Positions 49,201 through 62,147 of a stretch of DNA of 64,000 bases are shown in pieces (within the stretch, counting starts at the first letter, position 1; each line of letters starts with the position of its first letter). Origin of the DNA: Antedon mediterranea (taxonomy: Eukaryota > Echinodermata > Crinoidea > Comatulida > Antedonidae). A program made the translations under genes and the position numbers. The notes beneath the pieces were generated by a model. The model had not been told where the DNA came from, ran no database searches, and was given only the letters and a program-made list of their open reading frames with translations. Where the stretch lies: assembly GCF_964355755.1 (NCBI RefSeq), contig NC_092673.1, positions 31,749,001 to 31,813,000 on the forward strand, read 5' to 3'.

Positions 49201-52200
49201 GAAGTAGAGTACAATATCACAACCGATCTTAATGTATGAGTGTTCAATTCTGATTCATTATTCAAACATATTATAAAGCATAATCAATGGAAACTTACTA
49301 CTTTGACCGGATGTAATTAACATTTAAACAAGTCTCTGATTAATTAACTTCAGTTCAGTATCTTAAGCAGATTAACAGTTGGTAGATCCCTAAACATCAC
49401 AGTATAAATATCTTAATGATATTTACTACAAACTGGTAAATTAACAGAATTAAATTACTTATAAAAACATCGATGCGAGTCAGCTGCTCGCCATGCTGGA
49501 TCTACGCTAGTTTATTAGAGACAAGAAAGGACGCCCTCAATGTTAACTAAATAAATATCTGTTTCACACGAAACATCCTCCCCCACGATGCGACAATGTC
49601 GCATCAAATCTAGCACTACATTGCAATACTAATAACTTTCGGCTGGGCATATTACAGCTATCTTGTTGATAGGTCGGCTGAAATGTCCGGTGGCAGTTTT
49701 TAGTCGCGTGGAAGCGACTCTATAGTTCACTATGTCAGTCGGTCGGTCTGTCTGTCTGTCTGTCGGTCTGTCTGTCTGTCTGTCGGTCCGGTATCACTAT
49801 GCGTTTTATCGCTTTATGACCTTATCTTGATATCAGTTTAATCTAGCTAAGTCAATTTTTCACAGAATATTCCTTATGGCCAGGAATCGATTTGGTTATG
49901 TTTTCACGGTGCGCAATAAAAAATTACGCGGTCTACGCACGATTTAACGAAATCACGTTTGTAATCATATCTTAACAACCATGAATCACAATTAAATAAA
50001 ATTTGGTACTCATAAATTTCAGGGCATAAATCATCATATGGCAATACAATTACGTGCGTAGCGCATGTAACGCATGCGTACGCGCGCTTAAAATTTTCAA
50101 AATTTATTTTCGATGAAATAAGAGTACGTTTCAGGCAATTTTAAGCGTTTACAAAATTGCCATGAGTGCGCAGATTTTTGCGCGCGCACTGCGCGTTATA
50201 TGTTATTGCGCACTCTTTTTGCCCGATTTCTCTTTTCTTGACTTACTTTTCAACTCGAAATTACGTTATACGAGCACGTCAAAAGTGACAGGCTACGCAC
50301 GTGTAAATTTAAAAAATACAAATGTTTTTTAACATTTCAACATTTTTAAACATGTTCAGTAATTTCGGTCAGTATAGTTCACTATGTCGGTCGGTCCGTC
50401 TGTCTGTCGGTCTGTCTGTCGGTCTGTTTGTCTGTCGGTCCGGTATCATTATGCATTGTAGCACGCGATTTAATGGCTGTTGGCCTTGTTACTTTAATGT
50501 TGCGGATTCGACCATCGGCTCCGGGATACACTTCGGTGATTCTTCCAAGGTGCCACTTCCCACGAATAGCATTCGGGTCTGAAAGTATTACCACATCATT
50601 CACTTTTACGTTGCGTCTGTCTACATTCCACTTGCGTCGAGGTACTAACAGTGGAAAGACGTCTCTAGTCCACCGCTTCCAGAATGCATTAACTATCTTC
50701 TGTACATATTCTAATCTTTCTCTCGGGTTCTTGCTTGGCCGGAATGGTCCTTGAGGTACTCTACTAGATGATCGACCTAACAAGATATCGTTGGGGCAGA
50801 TATATTTAACATCATCTGGATCATTTGGAATTCTTCCAATAGGACGTTCGTTGACTAGGTTGGCTATTTCTTGAAAACATGTATGAAGCTCAAATGGTGT
50901 CAGTTTCTGTTCACCTACAGCCTTCTTCAGTGCCAACTTGCAGCTTTTTACTAGTGCTTCAGCGCACCCATTTTGGTGTGGAGCGAGTGGGGTGGTGAAT
51001 TTCCAGATTACTTGTTGTTCAGCACAAAATTCCTTTAATTCCTCTTTGCTCCAACCTTGGATCATTTGTCGCAGTTGTCTTTCAGCACCAATAAACTGTG
51101 TACCATTATCACTCTGGATCATTTTCGGCTTTCCTCGGATTGCAAAGAATCGTCTAAGTACTAACAGAAACTCCATCGTAGAACAATCGGTTGCTACTTC
51201 CAGGTGTACAGCTCGGGTGTTGAGGCAAGTAAAGATGACTCCATAATGTTTTGCTGTCTTGTTTCGGCTAATTTTGACAATATATGGCCCGAAATAGTCG
51301 CATGCTGTATAATAGAAAGGTGATGTATCAGAAGCCATTCTTTCTACAGGAAGATCAGCCATAAATTGCGTCTCAGTTTGGTGTTCCATGGTTCTGCATT
51401 TTACACAACGAAATTTAATCGTCTTGGCTAAATTCGTCACACCAATTATCCAGTATCTGCTTCGGACTTTAGCAGCTGTGGTAGCAACTCCGTAGTGACC
51501 CCGCTCGTGAACATTCCGTGTAATCAGATAGGAAATATGGTTATCTCTCGGTAGTAATACTGGATGACGTTGGTCGTACGACAATAGACTTTTCGAAGCT
51601 CTTCCTCCTACGTATAGTAACTTATCTTTAAGGAACGGGCTTAAGGATTTCAACTCTCCTTTCTGAATTCTGACATTAAGTTGTTTCTGAGCATCAAAAA
51701 TCCAGTACTCTTCCGCTATGTTTAATTCTTCCGCGGAAAGTGAACCCTCATTTATACTGCATTTCGCCTTCAGGTTAGCAATAAATCTAAAAACATACGC
51801 TGTGACTCTGATTAACTTCCTCCAGCAGGAAAACCTTTCGCTGTCGATGACGACTTTCTTCTCTGCGCTTACCATTAACACCGTCTTATCTTTCTTCCTT
51901 TCTTGATCTATTTCTTTAGTGTCCGCTTTAGGAATAGACTTTGGCCACTGTTCTTCCGGTGACTTCAGAAAGGCTGGTCCATTTTTTCCATTCATTCTCC
52001 AGGTTCTTTATATTAATACCTCTGGATACTTGGTCGGCGATGTTGTTTTCTCCTGGTATATGACGCCAATCAGATGGATCTGTATGACCCTGAATTTCAG
52101 CAGATGCATTAAATACAATTCTTACAGGTGTCGATTTTTTCTCTGATCTGATAATGGCGTGGTGTGGCAGGTAACATATTGGTCCATCATAAGTCGCTAT

Positions 52201-55200
52201 TTCATTCTCTGACAGTTTCCAGGAAAAACCTAATTGTACCATTTCTTCCATTTGTTGCTGATAGCATTTCATGTGTGATGGGTCTTTTTTCAGTCGATTC
52301 TCAGTCGAGACTAGCATTCTCTCGGCAAGCAGTTGGTTGTCAATTAGCTTTGAAGCATCCTTTTTCCATGGGTATGGTATTTGCCACTTGTCTCCAACCT
52401 TTTTACAGGACTCCCACATCACGTTGTACTCTTGTCTCTCAGAAGGTGTCAACTTTAGTTTATCAGATGGTGATTGATTACAGGAACAATTTGGCAACTG
52501 AACCCCCATTTCTTCTGTTCTCCAAAACTTAGATAAATCGGTCTTCTCAGTTAAGTTGATAGTTAACACTGTCATATTATGTTTGTGGTGGTTGTTGGAT
52601 GACCCGAATGTTACCCAGCCTAATGGTGATTTTCTGAGTAAGTAGCCATCTACTTGCCTGGTCTCTCCGCTATGCATCATAGGATAGTCTACACCAATTA
52701 GAACATCAACCGCACCATCTCCTCGGCTCAACGTACAGCCTAACTCTCGTTCTAAACTCTTAATGACATTCTTGTTGGGCTTTTTCACATTGGCTATCTC
52801 AGGAACTCCAATAGCAGATATCGTATGCTCTTTCTGGTTAGCTAAGATTGTGACTCGGTAGATTTTGGTCTGATGGGCTTGAATTTCATCTCCTAGGGTA
52901 CCAATGTCAATACTTATTGGTTTTCCTTCCAGGTTGAGTCCCTCTGTTACAGTTTGTCGAATTAACGTTACGTTAGCTCCCGAATCGAGCATGACATTAC
53001 CAGCTATGTGATTGTCACCAACACCTAACCTCACAGTAATTACAGGTAACACAACATCATTGGCATTTGCAGCTACACTAGCTAAATTATTAGTAGGAGT
53101 TTGGTGAAGAAGTATATGATGGTATGACTCGCACTTGTCTTTGCTGCATTGCTTTCGTCGGTTGCAAGTCCTCATGTTGTGGTTTTTGGCGGCTCTCTTC
53201 AGACAACTAAAACAGGCATGTACTTCTTTTGCCATCTTTAGACGGGCTGCTGCATTTAATCCTGCTATCACGGTACACTGGTCTGGCCAATGATCATTGG
53301 TGTTACAACCCCAGCATTTCTTCCAAGTAGACTTATGTTGGTTTGCCTTCTGTTGATTGGATTTATGTTGGTTATCTGGTTTGGCTTGACCATCTATTTC
53401 CTGCTGTCCCATATTAACTTTACCTTGAGCAGGTGACTGGGTACTACGGACGGCTGCAGTGGCTCTCATTCTAGACCTCATTTCTACTTCAAGAAACTTA
53501 AGCAAACCTTCTAAGGAAGCGTCTTCTTCTTTTTGTTGTAGACATCTTGCATACACTTTCCTATCCTCTGTGGTTAGTTTCATCTCAATTAGGGCTAGCA
53601 TATGATTATTGTTCATATCCGCTTCCTTACCAACTTGTTTTAGTATGTTCAAACATCTTCTGACTAGGTGTGAGAACTCACAAAAGCGATGATCTTTTCC
53701 TTCTTTAAGCACTCTAAACTTTGATATATCTTGTGTCACAGCATCTGAAATTATTTTTGGATCCCCATAATATAGATCTAGGTACTTCCAGCATGCAACA
53801 TAGTCGGTTCCTATTCCCTTTAGTAACTCTAATGGTTTGCCTGTTAGACTGGTCCTCAGTATTGAAACAGCATCTCTTGGTTCATAGACAGGTTCAATCA
53901 TGTGTTTAAAGTCATCTCTAAAGGTCCAGTATTCTCTGACGTCTCCACTAAACACAGGTAACTTTGGTTTTTCAACCCTAGGTTTCAGTTTTATCTGGCG
54001 TGTCTGCATAGTTGATGAAGAATTCAAAGACTCGATGACTTCACTAACTGGATCTGACAGGGCTGCAGAATTAATCGAAGCAGGTGGTGACTGATTAGAC
54101 AGTCCGTGTACTTGTACTGGTAAGGGAAGTTGAGGTGGATTTTTTTTCAGAGCCATTTTGTATTTAGCCTTAATTGCTAAAAACTCATCCATACATGTCT
54201 GAATATATTCCTCCTCCTTGTTGTATGCTTCCTCATCTTTAATCATTTCGCAATACTCATCGTGTCTGTCTTGTAGTCCATGAAAGGCCAATTCCAGTTT
54301 TCCAAATTCTGTTTGGATTTCCTCAACGGATTCATCATGATCAATCAGGTTGTCCAGGTGTTTCTTCTGCCTGGTGAATCTGGACTTACTTGTTCGTCTC
54401 TTCATTTTCTTTTCCTCCATCACTCCTCAGCGGTTTACAATAGTAAATTGAATTGTGGCGAGGCGGACAGAAGTAAATATACAATATCACAACCGATCTT
54501 AATGTATGAGTGTTTATTTAACACCATTCAATTCTGTAAAGATTGAATAAAAACAAAGGTTACAGTAAAAGTCAACCTGACTAAAAAGCTCATGTAAATA
54601 TAAAGATGAAACATACATAAAACATTATTTCAATATTAGATTAATGCATCCATAATCATCAACCCTTTCAATAATGACTTGTCATTAGACAGTTAACAAT
54701 ATTCCTTTCATGTTCAATTCTGATTCATTAATTCAAACATATTATAAAGCATAATCAATGGAAACTTACTACTTTGACCGGATGTAATTAACATTTAAAC
54801 AAGTCTCTGATTAACTTCAGTTCAGTATCTTAAGCAGATTAACAGTTGGTAGATCCCTAAACATCACAGTATAAATATTTTAATGATATTTACTAAAAAC
54901 TGGTAAATTAACAGAATTAAATTACTTATAAAAACATCGATGCGAGTCAGCTGCTCGCCATGCTGGATCTACGCTAGTTTATTAGAGACAAGAAAGGACG
55001 CCCTCAATGTTAACTAAATAAATATCTGTTTCACACGAAACACCTTTGTTGTTGTACACGTTAGATAGTGCTTTAGAGGATTATTTAGAGTTCATCATAA
55101 TTCTATTACAAGGACTTTTAAATGACATAATAACTTCACACCTCCCAATCCTCCTTGTGGTCGTCGAGAAAATCTGCCACAGCATTCCTCATGTCAGCCT

Positions 55201-58200
55201 GAGTCAATCCATGCCATTGCAGAAGCATGTTGGATTCTTGTGCAAGGGCATGGTAGAGACAATTGCCATCACCAGGGGTTGGAGGGTCACATATTTTGAG
55301 TCTGGCATCATAAAGTTTTTTCTGTAATAGATTGTTTCTTTCTACTTCTTGCTTAAACGCTCTGCTTGTTTCATTTAAGGCATCTAACAATGCCAGAGAT
55401 TCTGCAACGTAAGCTAAAATAAATAATATTAGATAAATACCTTCATGAAAATGTATACGTAGGCTATGTGTATTTTAGCGTCGCTTATGATACATTGTTA
55501 TATAGTCATGCGTTCGTCTTAAACTAACTATAAGTTTTTGTACAAACACAAGCGATACAAACCATTCATTTCTTCTGTCCATTTTTCTGGGAGTGAGTAA
55601 AACAATCTGCTGACATCAGATTTATCAGGACCTTTAAAAATAAGAACAGTTAGTTATGCCAAAACTATAAATCGTTTAAAATTGTGTTATTTAAACTAAC
55701 GATAAGTCTCAATTTTATTACTTTTTAAAAATATTTTTACCTTCTCTTGAAGCATGGAGGTCTACTAAAATGTGTGCAATCTCGCTTTTTAAATCATCAG
55801 TGCCTGCAAATGTGTGAATAATAAACTTTACAAAACATAATATTACTTTTAAATATCCTTTTATCTATTATATATGCAAATACATTGTTGAAAATACTGA
55901 GATTTTTTTAATCTACAAAGATATATGTAAGTAATTATTGTGAGTGTTCTGTGTAACCTACTTCGATTTTTAGTCGCGTGCAAACGAGAATCTACAGCTC
56001 GCTATGTCGTTCGTTTGGTTGGTCGGTCGCTCGGTCGGTCGGTAAACATTAACTCAAATTTTAGCAGGCGAATGCAGCCATGTATATGACCTTATTTCAT
56101 TACTATTGACTTACTATCTTCCAGATTGGCATTAGTATTCATACATTTATGGTCTTCTTCTGGCACATGGGAGCGGGCTTCTTCTGACATAACATCAAAT
56201 GAAACAACATCATCTAACAAAATTCAAATGACATGGTGGGAAATTGTACTGTTTCATCTTAAAGTATGTTCGTTGTTTAGGGGTTTTCATGTTGTAGGTT
56301 ACATGTTTATCACATTAAACCATGAATTGTAAATGTTCTTATTGGCCTACATGATTACTTCTCGAATAGTATAAGTTGTAACGTTACTGTACCATTTATG
56401 TTTTCGACTGGAATAAAGAAACAACTATCAATTGATTTATAGTTATTTGTGTCAGAGTCGTCTGATTCTATAAAATAAAACACAATTATTTAAAAATGAT
56501 ATGACGGTACTCTTTACTACTGTACTGTGATGTGTCCAAAACTATTTCTAGTACAACTTACCATTACTTTCATCCGAAATTTCGGGTAAAGGCACGTCTA
56601 TAAAGAGAATAAAAAAGAGAAAAGAACAATTATATACATACATACAAATTATAACATTTGGGATATTAAAACAATTGGAACAAGTACGTACCTGTCGACA
56701 TACCGACAACTGCTTTATGGAATCGGTCGATCATAAGCTTCTTTCCAAATACTTTTTCCATATTTGCAATATTCTTCGTGTTCAATGATACATTATGACC
56801 ATCCAAGATATCCAAGGAAGGCAAAAATATGTGAAGATGCTTTCATATTGTTCAGAAAATGTATGTCCCTTACTCTAGACCTATGTAACTGCTCTGCAAC
56901 CTGTGTATTCAGCATGCCTTTTAGTTGTGGACATATGCCAACTCGACGCAATACTTCACTATCTTTATTTGTGTTGGACTGGTGGAACGTGTCATAAAGA
57001 CAAAGACTGGCATTATCGTCTACACTTTCTAAATATGTGGTAAGTGATGGATACATATCATCCAGTGACGGCAGGTGTACTGACACACATCCCTCCTTTG
57101 CAGCTTTGATGTTTTGTTCTGTTGGTTCTAATAGACGACCTTCGTGTGGTTTGAACATTTTGCCTTTTGTTCGTTTGTTACCATGTCTTGCAACCATATG
57201 AGGCATGTCGCATATAATAACTGGTGGTTGTTTTGCAAAGGACTTTATCAAATCTACGTGATCCCTAGGTCTCTCCGCACGAACTAAAAACTTCACGCCG
57301 TAAACAATTCTGTGGGGGCAACTTGCCGAAAGCCAACCGCCTAAAATGAAAATGGAGAATTCATTATTAATGTATTAAATTACTTATACATCTCTCATGT
57401 TCATAATCAAACTGTAATAGTGTATTAATTAGTAGTGGTAGTAATTATGTGTTATTACAGAATCCATTACCATTACTCAGTCTTACTAATATTTTTTTTT
57501 TTAAACTGATAAAAACATACCTGAAGCACCCCAGACATTACTAAAAACCTTGTTGAACACACTATCCTTCGATAAATGTGAGCGTATTCTCAGAACTATG
57601 TCATGTTTTGAGCCAGTTGCCTGTATGCCGCACGTTTTGCATAGATGTTTTAGCTGACTCACCTTAATTATTGTAAACAAAAATATTGTTGTTAAATATT
57701 GAAATATAGGTCTACATGTAAACTGTCTGAAATATTAGGCATTAGGCCTAGTTTTCATTTTGTTACTATGTTGATGTACGACTACACTATTTGTATTCCA
57801 GTTGAGCTATACGTACTTTAACATGACGAGAATGTAGCATTTCAAGTAGCCGCTCCTCAGATGTCTCACGACAGTCGACCTCAAGTTGAGATGTTTCTCG
57901 GATTACCTTTCGGTGTTCTGAATTAGTAGCCCTATTTGCTCTTGTTTTCTCACCAATATATGGAGCCCAGTTTGTGTACGCCGCTTTGACACTAAATGGG
58001 TTGTTTTCCTTCTCTGTTTAAAATATATAAAAAAAAACATCGATTTAAACAACAAATTAACTGTTATGCCTATTTGTATTAGTCATTTTTGTATTTTTAT
58101 TTACCTGCAAGTAATCCGTTGATAAGTTTTTCTTTTTTAATCTGTGACCAGAAACTCTGTACGTCTACCATGTCGTTTTCTTCATTAAGTTCTGGAAGTT

Positions 58201-61200
58201 CTAAACCTGAAACTTTAATTTGTAAAATTTCGCATTAAGTTAATGTAAAACTGTAATTGAGGCTGTAATAATTACTCTCCATGGATGGTTTTCTTATCTA
58301 ATATTCTTACAAAAAAAAGTAAAGGGTTGTACCATCCAATGAGAAACACGCCTTTTTCTGTAAATCTGTTATAAGTACAGGCGGTTCGATGCCACAGGTT
58401 ACACACGTAAAGTTGTAGGATCTTTGGCTTAGGGCCTCAAAGTGTTCCAGTCCACGTATTATTATGCTCGTTGGTAGTTTTTGGTTTAAAGTATTTTCCA
58501 AAGCTGCTATCACACTTCCGACAGCTGTATGACTCTGAAATGTAAATGTTCCCGATTAGTACAATCATTCACTATTAGATGGTGATATAAGATGCATGGT
58601 AATATCAAAATGTTACATTTCTCAAATTATTACATTCTTACAGGAGAAATAATTAAAACGTTCCAACAACGTACGAAATACACACAGAGAATCGAATTAA
58701 AATCTACTTAATACAATGTCATGCACAATACAAATAAATTTAAGTAAATATATTTTGATAATGCAGTATTACCATTTGGCTGTGACGCAAAAACTCCAAC
58801 AAATGCAGAGAAATCGTCCAATTGTCATTGAAATTATGAATACCATCTTTGTGTTCTTGGTATCGATAAGGCAATGCACATACGTTACAAACTTTTATGT
58901 ACATGTGCACATCTGTAAAAGGAAAAGGTAAAAACGGTATATAGATTGTAGATGACCAAACGATACAACTTCCGCAACGTTTTAACGTTTGCAAAAATTA
59001 TGCAATATTTGGCGTCCGTTCTTGTATACAGTAAATCTAATCCGTCTTTGGTATCTTAACACTTTGACTGCCAGAGGTTTTTCCAGTTAGAAAGTGCCAC
59101 CGCCAGCGTTTATAGCCCAATTCGATGTTTTTATCAAAGCTGATTGAAACTATGTATGTGATCTGATTTACATGTAATTTAGACTAAAATAATCAAAAAG
59201 ATTTTAGCTTTACAATGGTACCAAGAACGATTTTCAAATCGCAATATGTAAATCGTAATAGTAAAATGAAAGTAACCCACTTTTTGAGTTTTTCGTAGTT
59301 TTGCGCAAGAAAGTCGAGATATACGCGATTTTGTGCAAGACATCACAATATGAAAATATCGCCCGGTGAGATCAACAAACAACGAAAAATTACTTACACG
59401 GCACCGGTAGGCCTATAAAAACAAGTTATCACTATCGAAAAATGTATTATATTTTATAAATCTTACATCAATGTTTCGCCAAAATCCACATAGTAAAGAC
59501 ACCAGGCCTAGTTAACTAGGCCTAAAGTTGGTCCAGAACCGTTTTACGACCGGGCCTAGGCTATAGCCTAGTACTACTACTAGCCTAGCTAGTAAAATGA
59601 TGATAATATTCATACCATGTCTAAACAAGTTTGTTGCGTGAAACTCGGCCACTTACAGTGAAGCACCAAAACAATTAGGGTATACATACAATAATAAAAT
59701 TAAAGACTTCATATTGAAAATTCATCCATTATTTTTTATTCAGATAACAAACAAGCATTCCAATCCACATAAACCTTTGTAATGCTTCGGCGGCATAGCT
59801 AGCGCGCGACCGATACACAATGCGCCAAACCATCGCTGTACGCGCTACTGTGATGCGTGGTGTATATTATTTCTACAGGTACCATTATGACAATCGTTCG
59901 TAACCAGATTAGTTACTTTCAAAAAGTAAAATATTCACGGTCCAGACCGAATATAGTGTCCATATTTATAGTATATACCAATAATTAACCTATCTACCGG
60001 ATTTCGTAAAAAAACGCGAAAAACGAAGATCTTCGTTTTTGGCAGTCAAGCGTTGTGTTTCCAAAAACGAAGATCTTCGTGTTTGGCAGTCAAAGTGTTA
60101 AAAACAAAAACAAAAATGTGACCAACCTTTAATAATACCATTCATCGTTATGATAGATGCATGTCTATTGATGCATTTTGGCAATCCCAACAAAGGGTTA
60201 TTCAGACAAGAGGTGCAGGTAGTTTCGGCAGGAATCAGTTCATGAACATCACCTAGATCAACTTTCATTAATTCTTTTGGCAGGGGATAGGAAATTTTTT
60301 TTATTTTCCCAATGCATGACCATCTTTTCCTTTAAGAATCTTGTTGGAGGGTACCCATGATTTCTAGAATGACTAGGTACTTGACTTTCTTCGAGAAAAG
60401 AGCTAGTGTTTACTTGATGATATTCCGTGTCCGATGCTGTCTCAAATGAGAACCACCTAGCCAACACCTAATGTAAACTCGCTTTCCCCTTGGACACTTA
60501 CAGTGCCATTCGTTTTCTGCTTGTGCGTAGTACACTACAACTCTTTGCAATCTGCTGTAATAGCTAACAAGACCACAAAAAACTGAATAGAAAAAGCAAT
60601 TGTTTGTTTTGTAAAAATTTAAAATTGGATAAACACTGACATGTCCTGAACACGTTGCTGTTGAGTTCAACGTTATTGCCGATTTAATAGTTTCTTCTGT
60701 GTACAAGTTGTGAATTTCAGACATCTTCTTTAGGTTTTCAGGGGCCAAACGGGGCTGTTGCACGTGTGGTTGACTTCCTGCAACAGACAGAAGATGCTTG
60801 CATTCAAACCACGTTATGCCACTGTGCTTTGCTACATTTGATGACATGCAACATTCGTCTACCTCACAGTACAACGTGGTGTCTCGACCAATTGTTTTTT
60901 TCTTAACGTGTATCGGATGCCCAGACCTATTATCCAGTTTAACTGCAAATATACCTTCTTGCAAATCTACACAAACTGCAGGTAGAAAATGAGTATGTAT
61001 GCTTTCTGATTCTTTGTGCGCTCTCATCTGGTGCATTTTAAAATTTTTTTTAAGCATTGATCTGCCACAATCTTTGCAAATTGTTTCTATTATCAAAACT
61101 GGCTCTGCAGAACTACTTTTCTTTCTGTGTTCTTTCTTTTTTCAGCTTTTTGAACTGGCTTTCTACTTGGTTTCTCCGTCGTAGTGTTGACCGTTTTTAC

Positions 61201-61672
61201 TTCTTTGCCCAAAGCAAAATGTTTTACAGTACCCGATGGTTGATGACTGCGATTTATGTGTTCTTCTAGTCTAGATGCCTTTGGAAAAGACTTATAAGTG
61301 GGTTTACAGTACGGACAGTGCCAGTGACGACGGTTACTTGGTACACCGGAAAAACACTTACATAGTAATGACTTGTCATCTAAAAAAGTGAACAATGAAT
61401 AATGCACAAAGTTGTGATTCCATTTAACGCATTTATTTATTGAATTAAAGACAATACCTTAACCGTTTTTATAATAAAATAATGCAATAAAAAAATCCAC
61501 ATACCATCTACCTCGATGTGTGAACCCCAATGTACAGATCGCAAGTGACGTTTCACTTTCCATCTGATATTGGTAAACGAACACAGTGCACAGTGCCATC
61601 CCTGACAATGACGTTGTTCATTACAGCGAATAACCCTGCTTCCAGCATCCTCCACATTGACAATCGATAGAC
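43286..61672 (-). CDS. Multidomain C2H2 / SWIM-like / KDZ-associated Cys cluster / SAP / OTU protein, 21 exons
   Basis: Exons on the minus strand, in order: 61672-61505, 61379-60127, 58912-58773, 58534-58333, 58206-58105, 58013-57817, 57662-57521, 57340-56692, 56597-56562, 56467-56393, 56213-56115, 55803-55741, 55631-55563, 55413-55142, 49130-48874, 48648-48595, 48097-48039, 44377-44278, 44158-44094, 43980-43891 and 43442-43286. All have GT/AG borders and phases that agree. Domains: three C2H2 fingers (HCALCSFTNIRWKVKRHLRSVH; HWHCPYC...HINRSH; CKDCG...HQMRAH), a SWIM-like ENEWHCKCPRGKRVYIRC, a Cys-rich region like that of HMGXB3 and KDZ-associated proteins (ETTCTSCLNNPLLGLPKC, VCNVCALPYRYQEHKDGIHN, NFTCVTCGIEPPVLITDLQK), SAP (VSQLKHLCKTCG), and OTU with Cys (GDGNCLYHAL) and His (YIEGLHYST). 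The C-terminal part is unrecognised. Damage: frameshifts near 61110, 60460, 60300, 56825 and 49015, and an in-frame TGA at 44313-44311. About 1,400 residues; the start exon was not found. Confidence 0.7.
44400..47985 (+). mobile_element. 5'-truncated LINE (Jockey/CR1-like) inside an intron of the OTU gene
   Basis: ORF pieces 44409-45191 and 45226-45586 are joined by a one-base frameshift near 45185. The piece 46711-47717 continues after a solo LTR. Reverse transcriptase motifs: STGLDNIPARFLK, NYRPISILPVISKI, LVVLDIQKAFDTVNH (domain A), SGVPQGSILGPLLF, and YADDTILLSS (catalytic box). The C-terminal segment IKAWNNLPHSIQ is typical. The endonuclease is missing. The 3' end carries CAAATAAATTCAAATCAAAT, a LINE-like tail. 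It lies on the opposite strand to the host gene, between exons 17 and 18. Confidence 0.88.
45587..46705. mobile_element. Solo LTR inserted in the LINE
   Basis: 1119 bp from TGTACAG to CCTACA, with the 5-bp duplication ATTAT at 45582-45586 and 46706-46710. Removing it and one ATTAT leaves the LINE reading frame open across the site. No internal retroviral-type genes are present, so recombination between two LTRs is the likely origin. It is not the same LTR as that of the BEL element at 49187. Confidence 0.85.
48163..48760 (-). repeat. Tandem duplication carrying a duplicated 54-bp exon of the OTU gene
   Basis: Units of about 300 bases (48163-48440 and 48472-48755) are about 85% alike by eye. 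Each contains an AG-GT bounded exon on the minus strand. The upstream copy (48648-48595, 54 nt, residues EAQSDNRCDDTSEDINEQ) is open. The second (48346-48283) has a 10-base insertion and an in-frame stop. If used, it would truncate the protein or trigger decay. Confidence 0.7.
49187..49575 (-). repeat. BEL 3' LTR (internally deleted)
   Basis: Starts TGGCGAGGCGGACAGAAGTA and ends CACACGAAACA, like the LTR at 54456-55042, but lacks the block corresponding to about 54517-54713. Otherwise it shows few differences. Confidence 0.88.
49690..50450. repeat. Dispersed repeat with GTCTGTCGGTC microsatellites
   Basis: Begins TTTTTAGTCGCGTGGAAGCG and has TATAGTTCACTATGTC followed by a GTCGGTC/GTCTGTC run (49738-49795). 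A similar start and run recur at 50366-50445 and, more diverged, at 55969-56043. It lies between the BEL pol gene and its 3' LTR and reads into the pol ORF end as a TDRQ-type peptide, so the annotated C-terminus there is not native. Confidence 0.65.
50450..54423 (-). pseudogene. BEL/Pao gag-pol, defective
   Basis: The first frame (54423 to about 51928) holds a Gag-like coiled coil, a Zn knuckle (CWGCNTNDHWPDQC) and an aspartic protease with the DSG triad (VMLDSGANVTLI). It then holds only the beginning of the reverse transcriptase: most of RT and RNase H, including the catalytic YxDD box, are deleted near 52090, where the frame jumps to the end of the RNase H region. A one-base frameshift in an A/T run near 51985 leads into the second frame (to about 50450). 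That frame holds the integrase zinc-binding HHCC region and a DDE core (first Asp in ACDYFGPY, second in QSDNGTQF, Glu in NGCAEAL). The 3' end of pol is replaced by a microsatellite. The element cannot be autonomous. Confidence 0.9.
54456..55042 (-). repeat. BEL 5' LTR (full length)
   Basis: 587 bp. In the element's own sense it begins TGTTTCGTGTGAAACAG and ends CCGCCTCGCCA. The gag ATG follows about 30 bases further on (54423). Confidence 0.88.
55969..56043. repeat. Diverged copy of the TTTTTAGTCGCGTG / GTCGGTCG repeat
   Basis: TTTTTAGTCGCGTGCAAACG, then ATCTACAGCTCGCTATGTCG and a TCGGTCGG run. It lies in an intron of the OTU gene between exons 11 and 12. Related to 49690-49795. Confidence 0.6.
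58935..60120. other. Intron of the OTU gene
   Basis: Between exons 2 and 3. Contains a repeated word AAAACGAAGATCTTCGTTTT / TTTGGCAGTCAA (60005-60100, two tandem copies) and TTTGACTGCCAGAGG near 59058. This resembles the two ends of a small element (about 59050-60100), but I could not define termini. Confidence 0.4.
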
Positions 61673-62147
61673 CTGCAAATTTGTTTTGACACTCATTTTT
61701 CGAATAGTATTAATTTTGTTCAAAATACTTTCACTCGACCGCAATGATATACAAACATTCGGAAGATTAAACAATTTTAATTATAAAATATGAATTAAGT
61801 TATAGAATAATAAAAGTACGGCTACTTACGGACACAAACTCTAAATTAATGATGCCCTCGGACACAAACTTTTTAAATTGTGGATGTATTTTATGCGCGG
61901 CCCATCAATAAACACAGTGTGCAAAATTTGAGCACGCTGTTTAGTGGTTTTTGAGGAGATACGTAAAATACGCGAAATGTAGTAGCGTGATGAAAATGGT
62001 CTTGGGCTGAATGCGTGACAATTGTTTGATCGATTACGCCGAGTGCATATTTTTTTTCCAACAATGCGTGAAAGGGCCGCCGTAGCGATAGGTTTGAAAC
62101 AGACGAGGAAAAGATGCTTTGAATATGATTATTAATATAAAACATGA
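61673..62147. other. Upstream side of the OTU gene
   Basis: Should contain the first exon(s) and promoter. One candidate exon end (minus strand, GTGTCC before GTAAGT at about 61827) is visible, but no initiating ATG could be tied to it. Confidence 0.35.

Larger units (their letters stand above)
49187..55042 (-). mobile_element. BEL/Pao LTR retrotransposon, defective
   Basis: LTRs at 49187-49575 (3' LTR in its own sense, with about 200 bases deleted) and 54456-55042 (5' LTR). Both start TG and end CA in either sense. The 5-bp duplication CCTTT lies at 49182-49186 and 55043-55047. The coding strand is minus. It sits in the intron between exons 14 and 15 of the OTU gene, splitting the genomic coding of that domain, in the same orientation as the gene. 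Confidence 0.92.
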
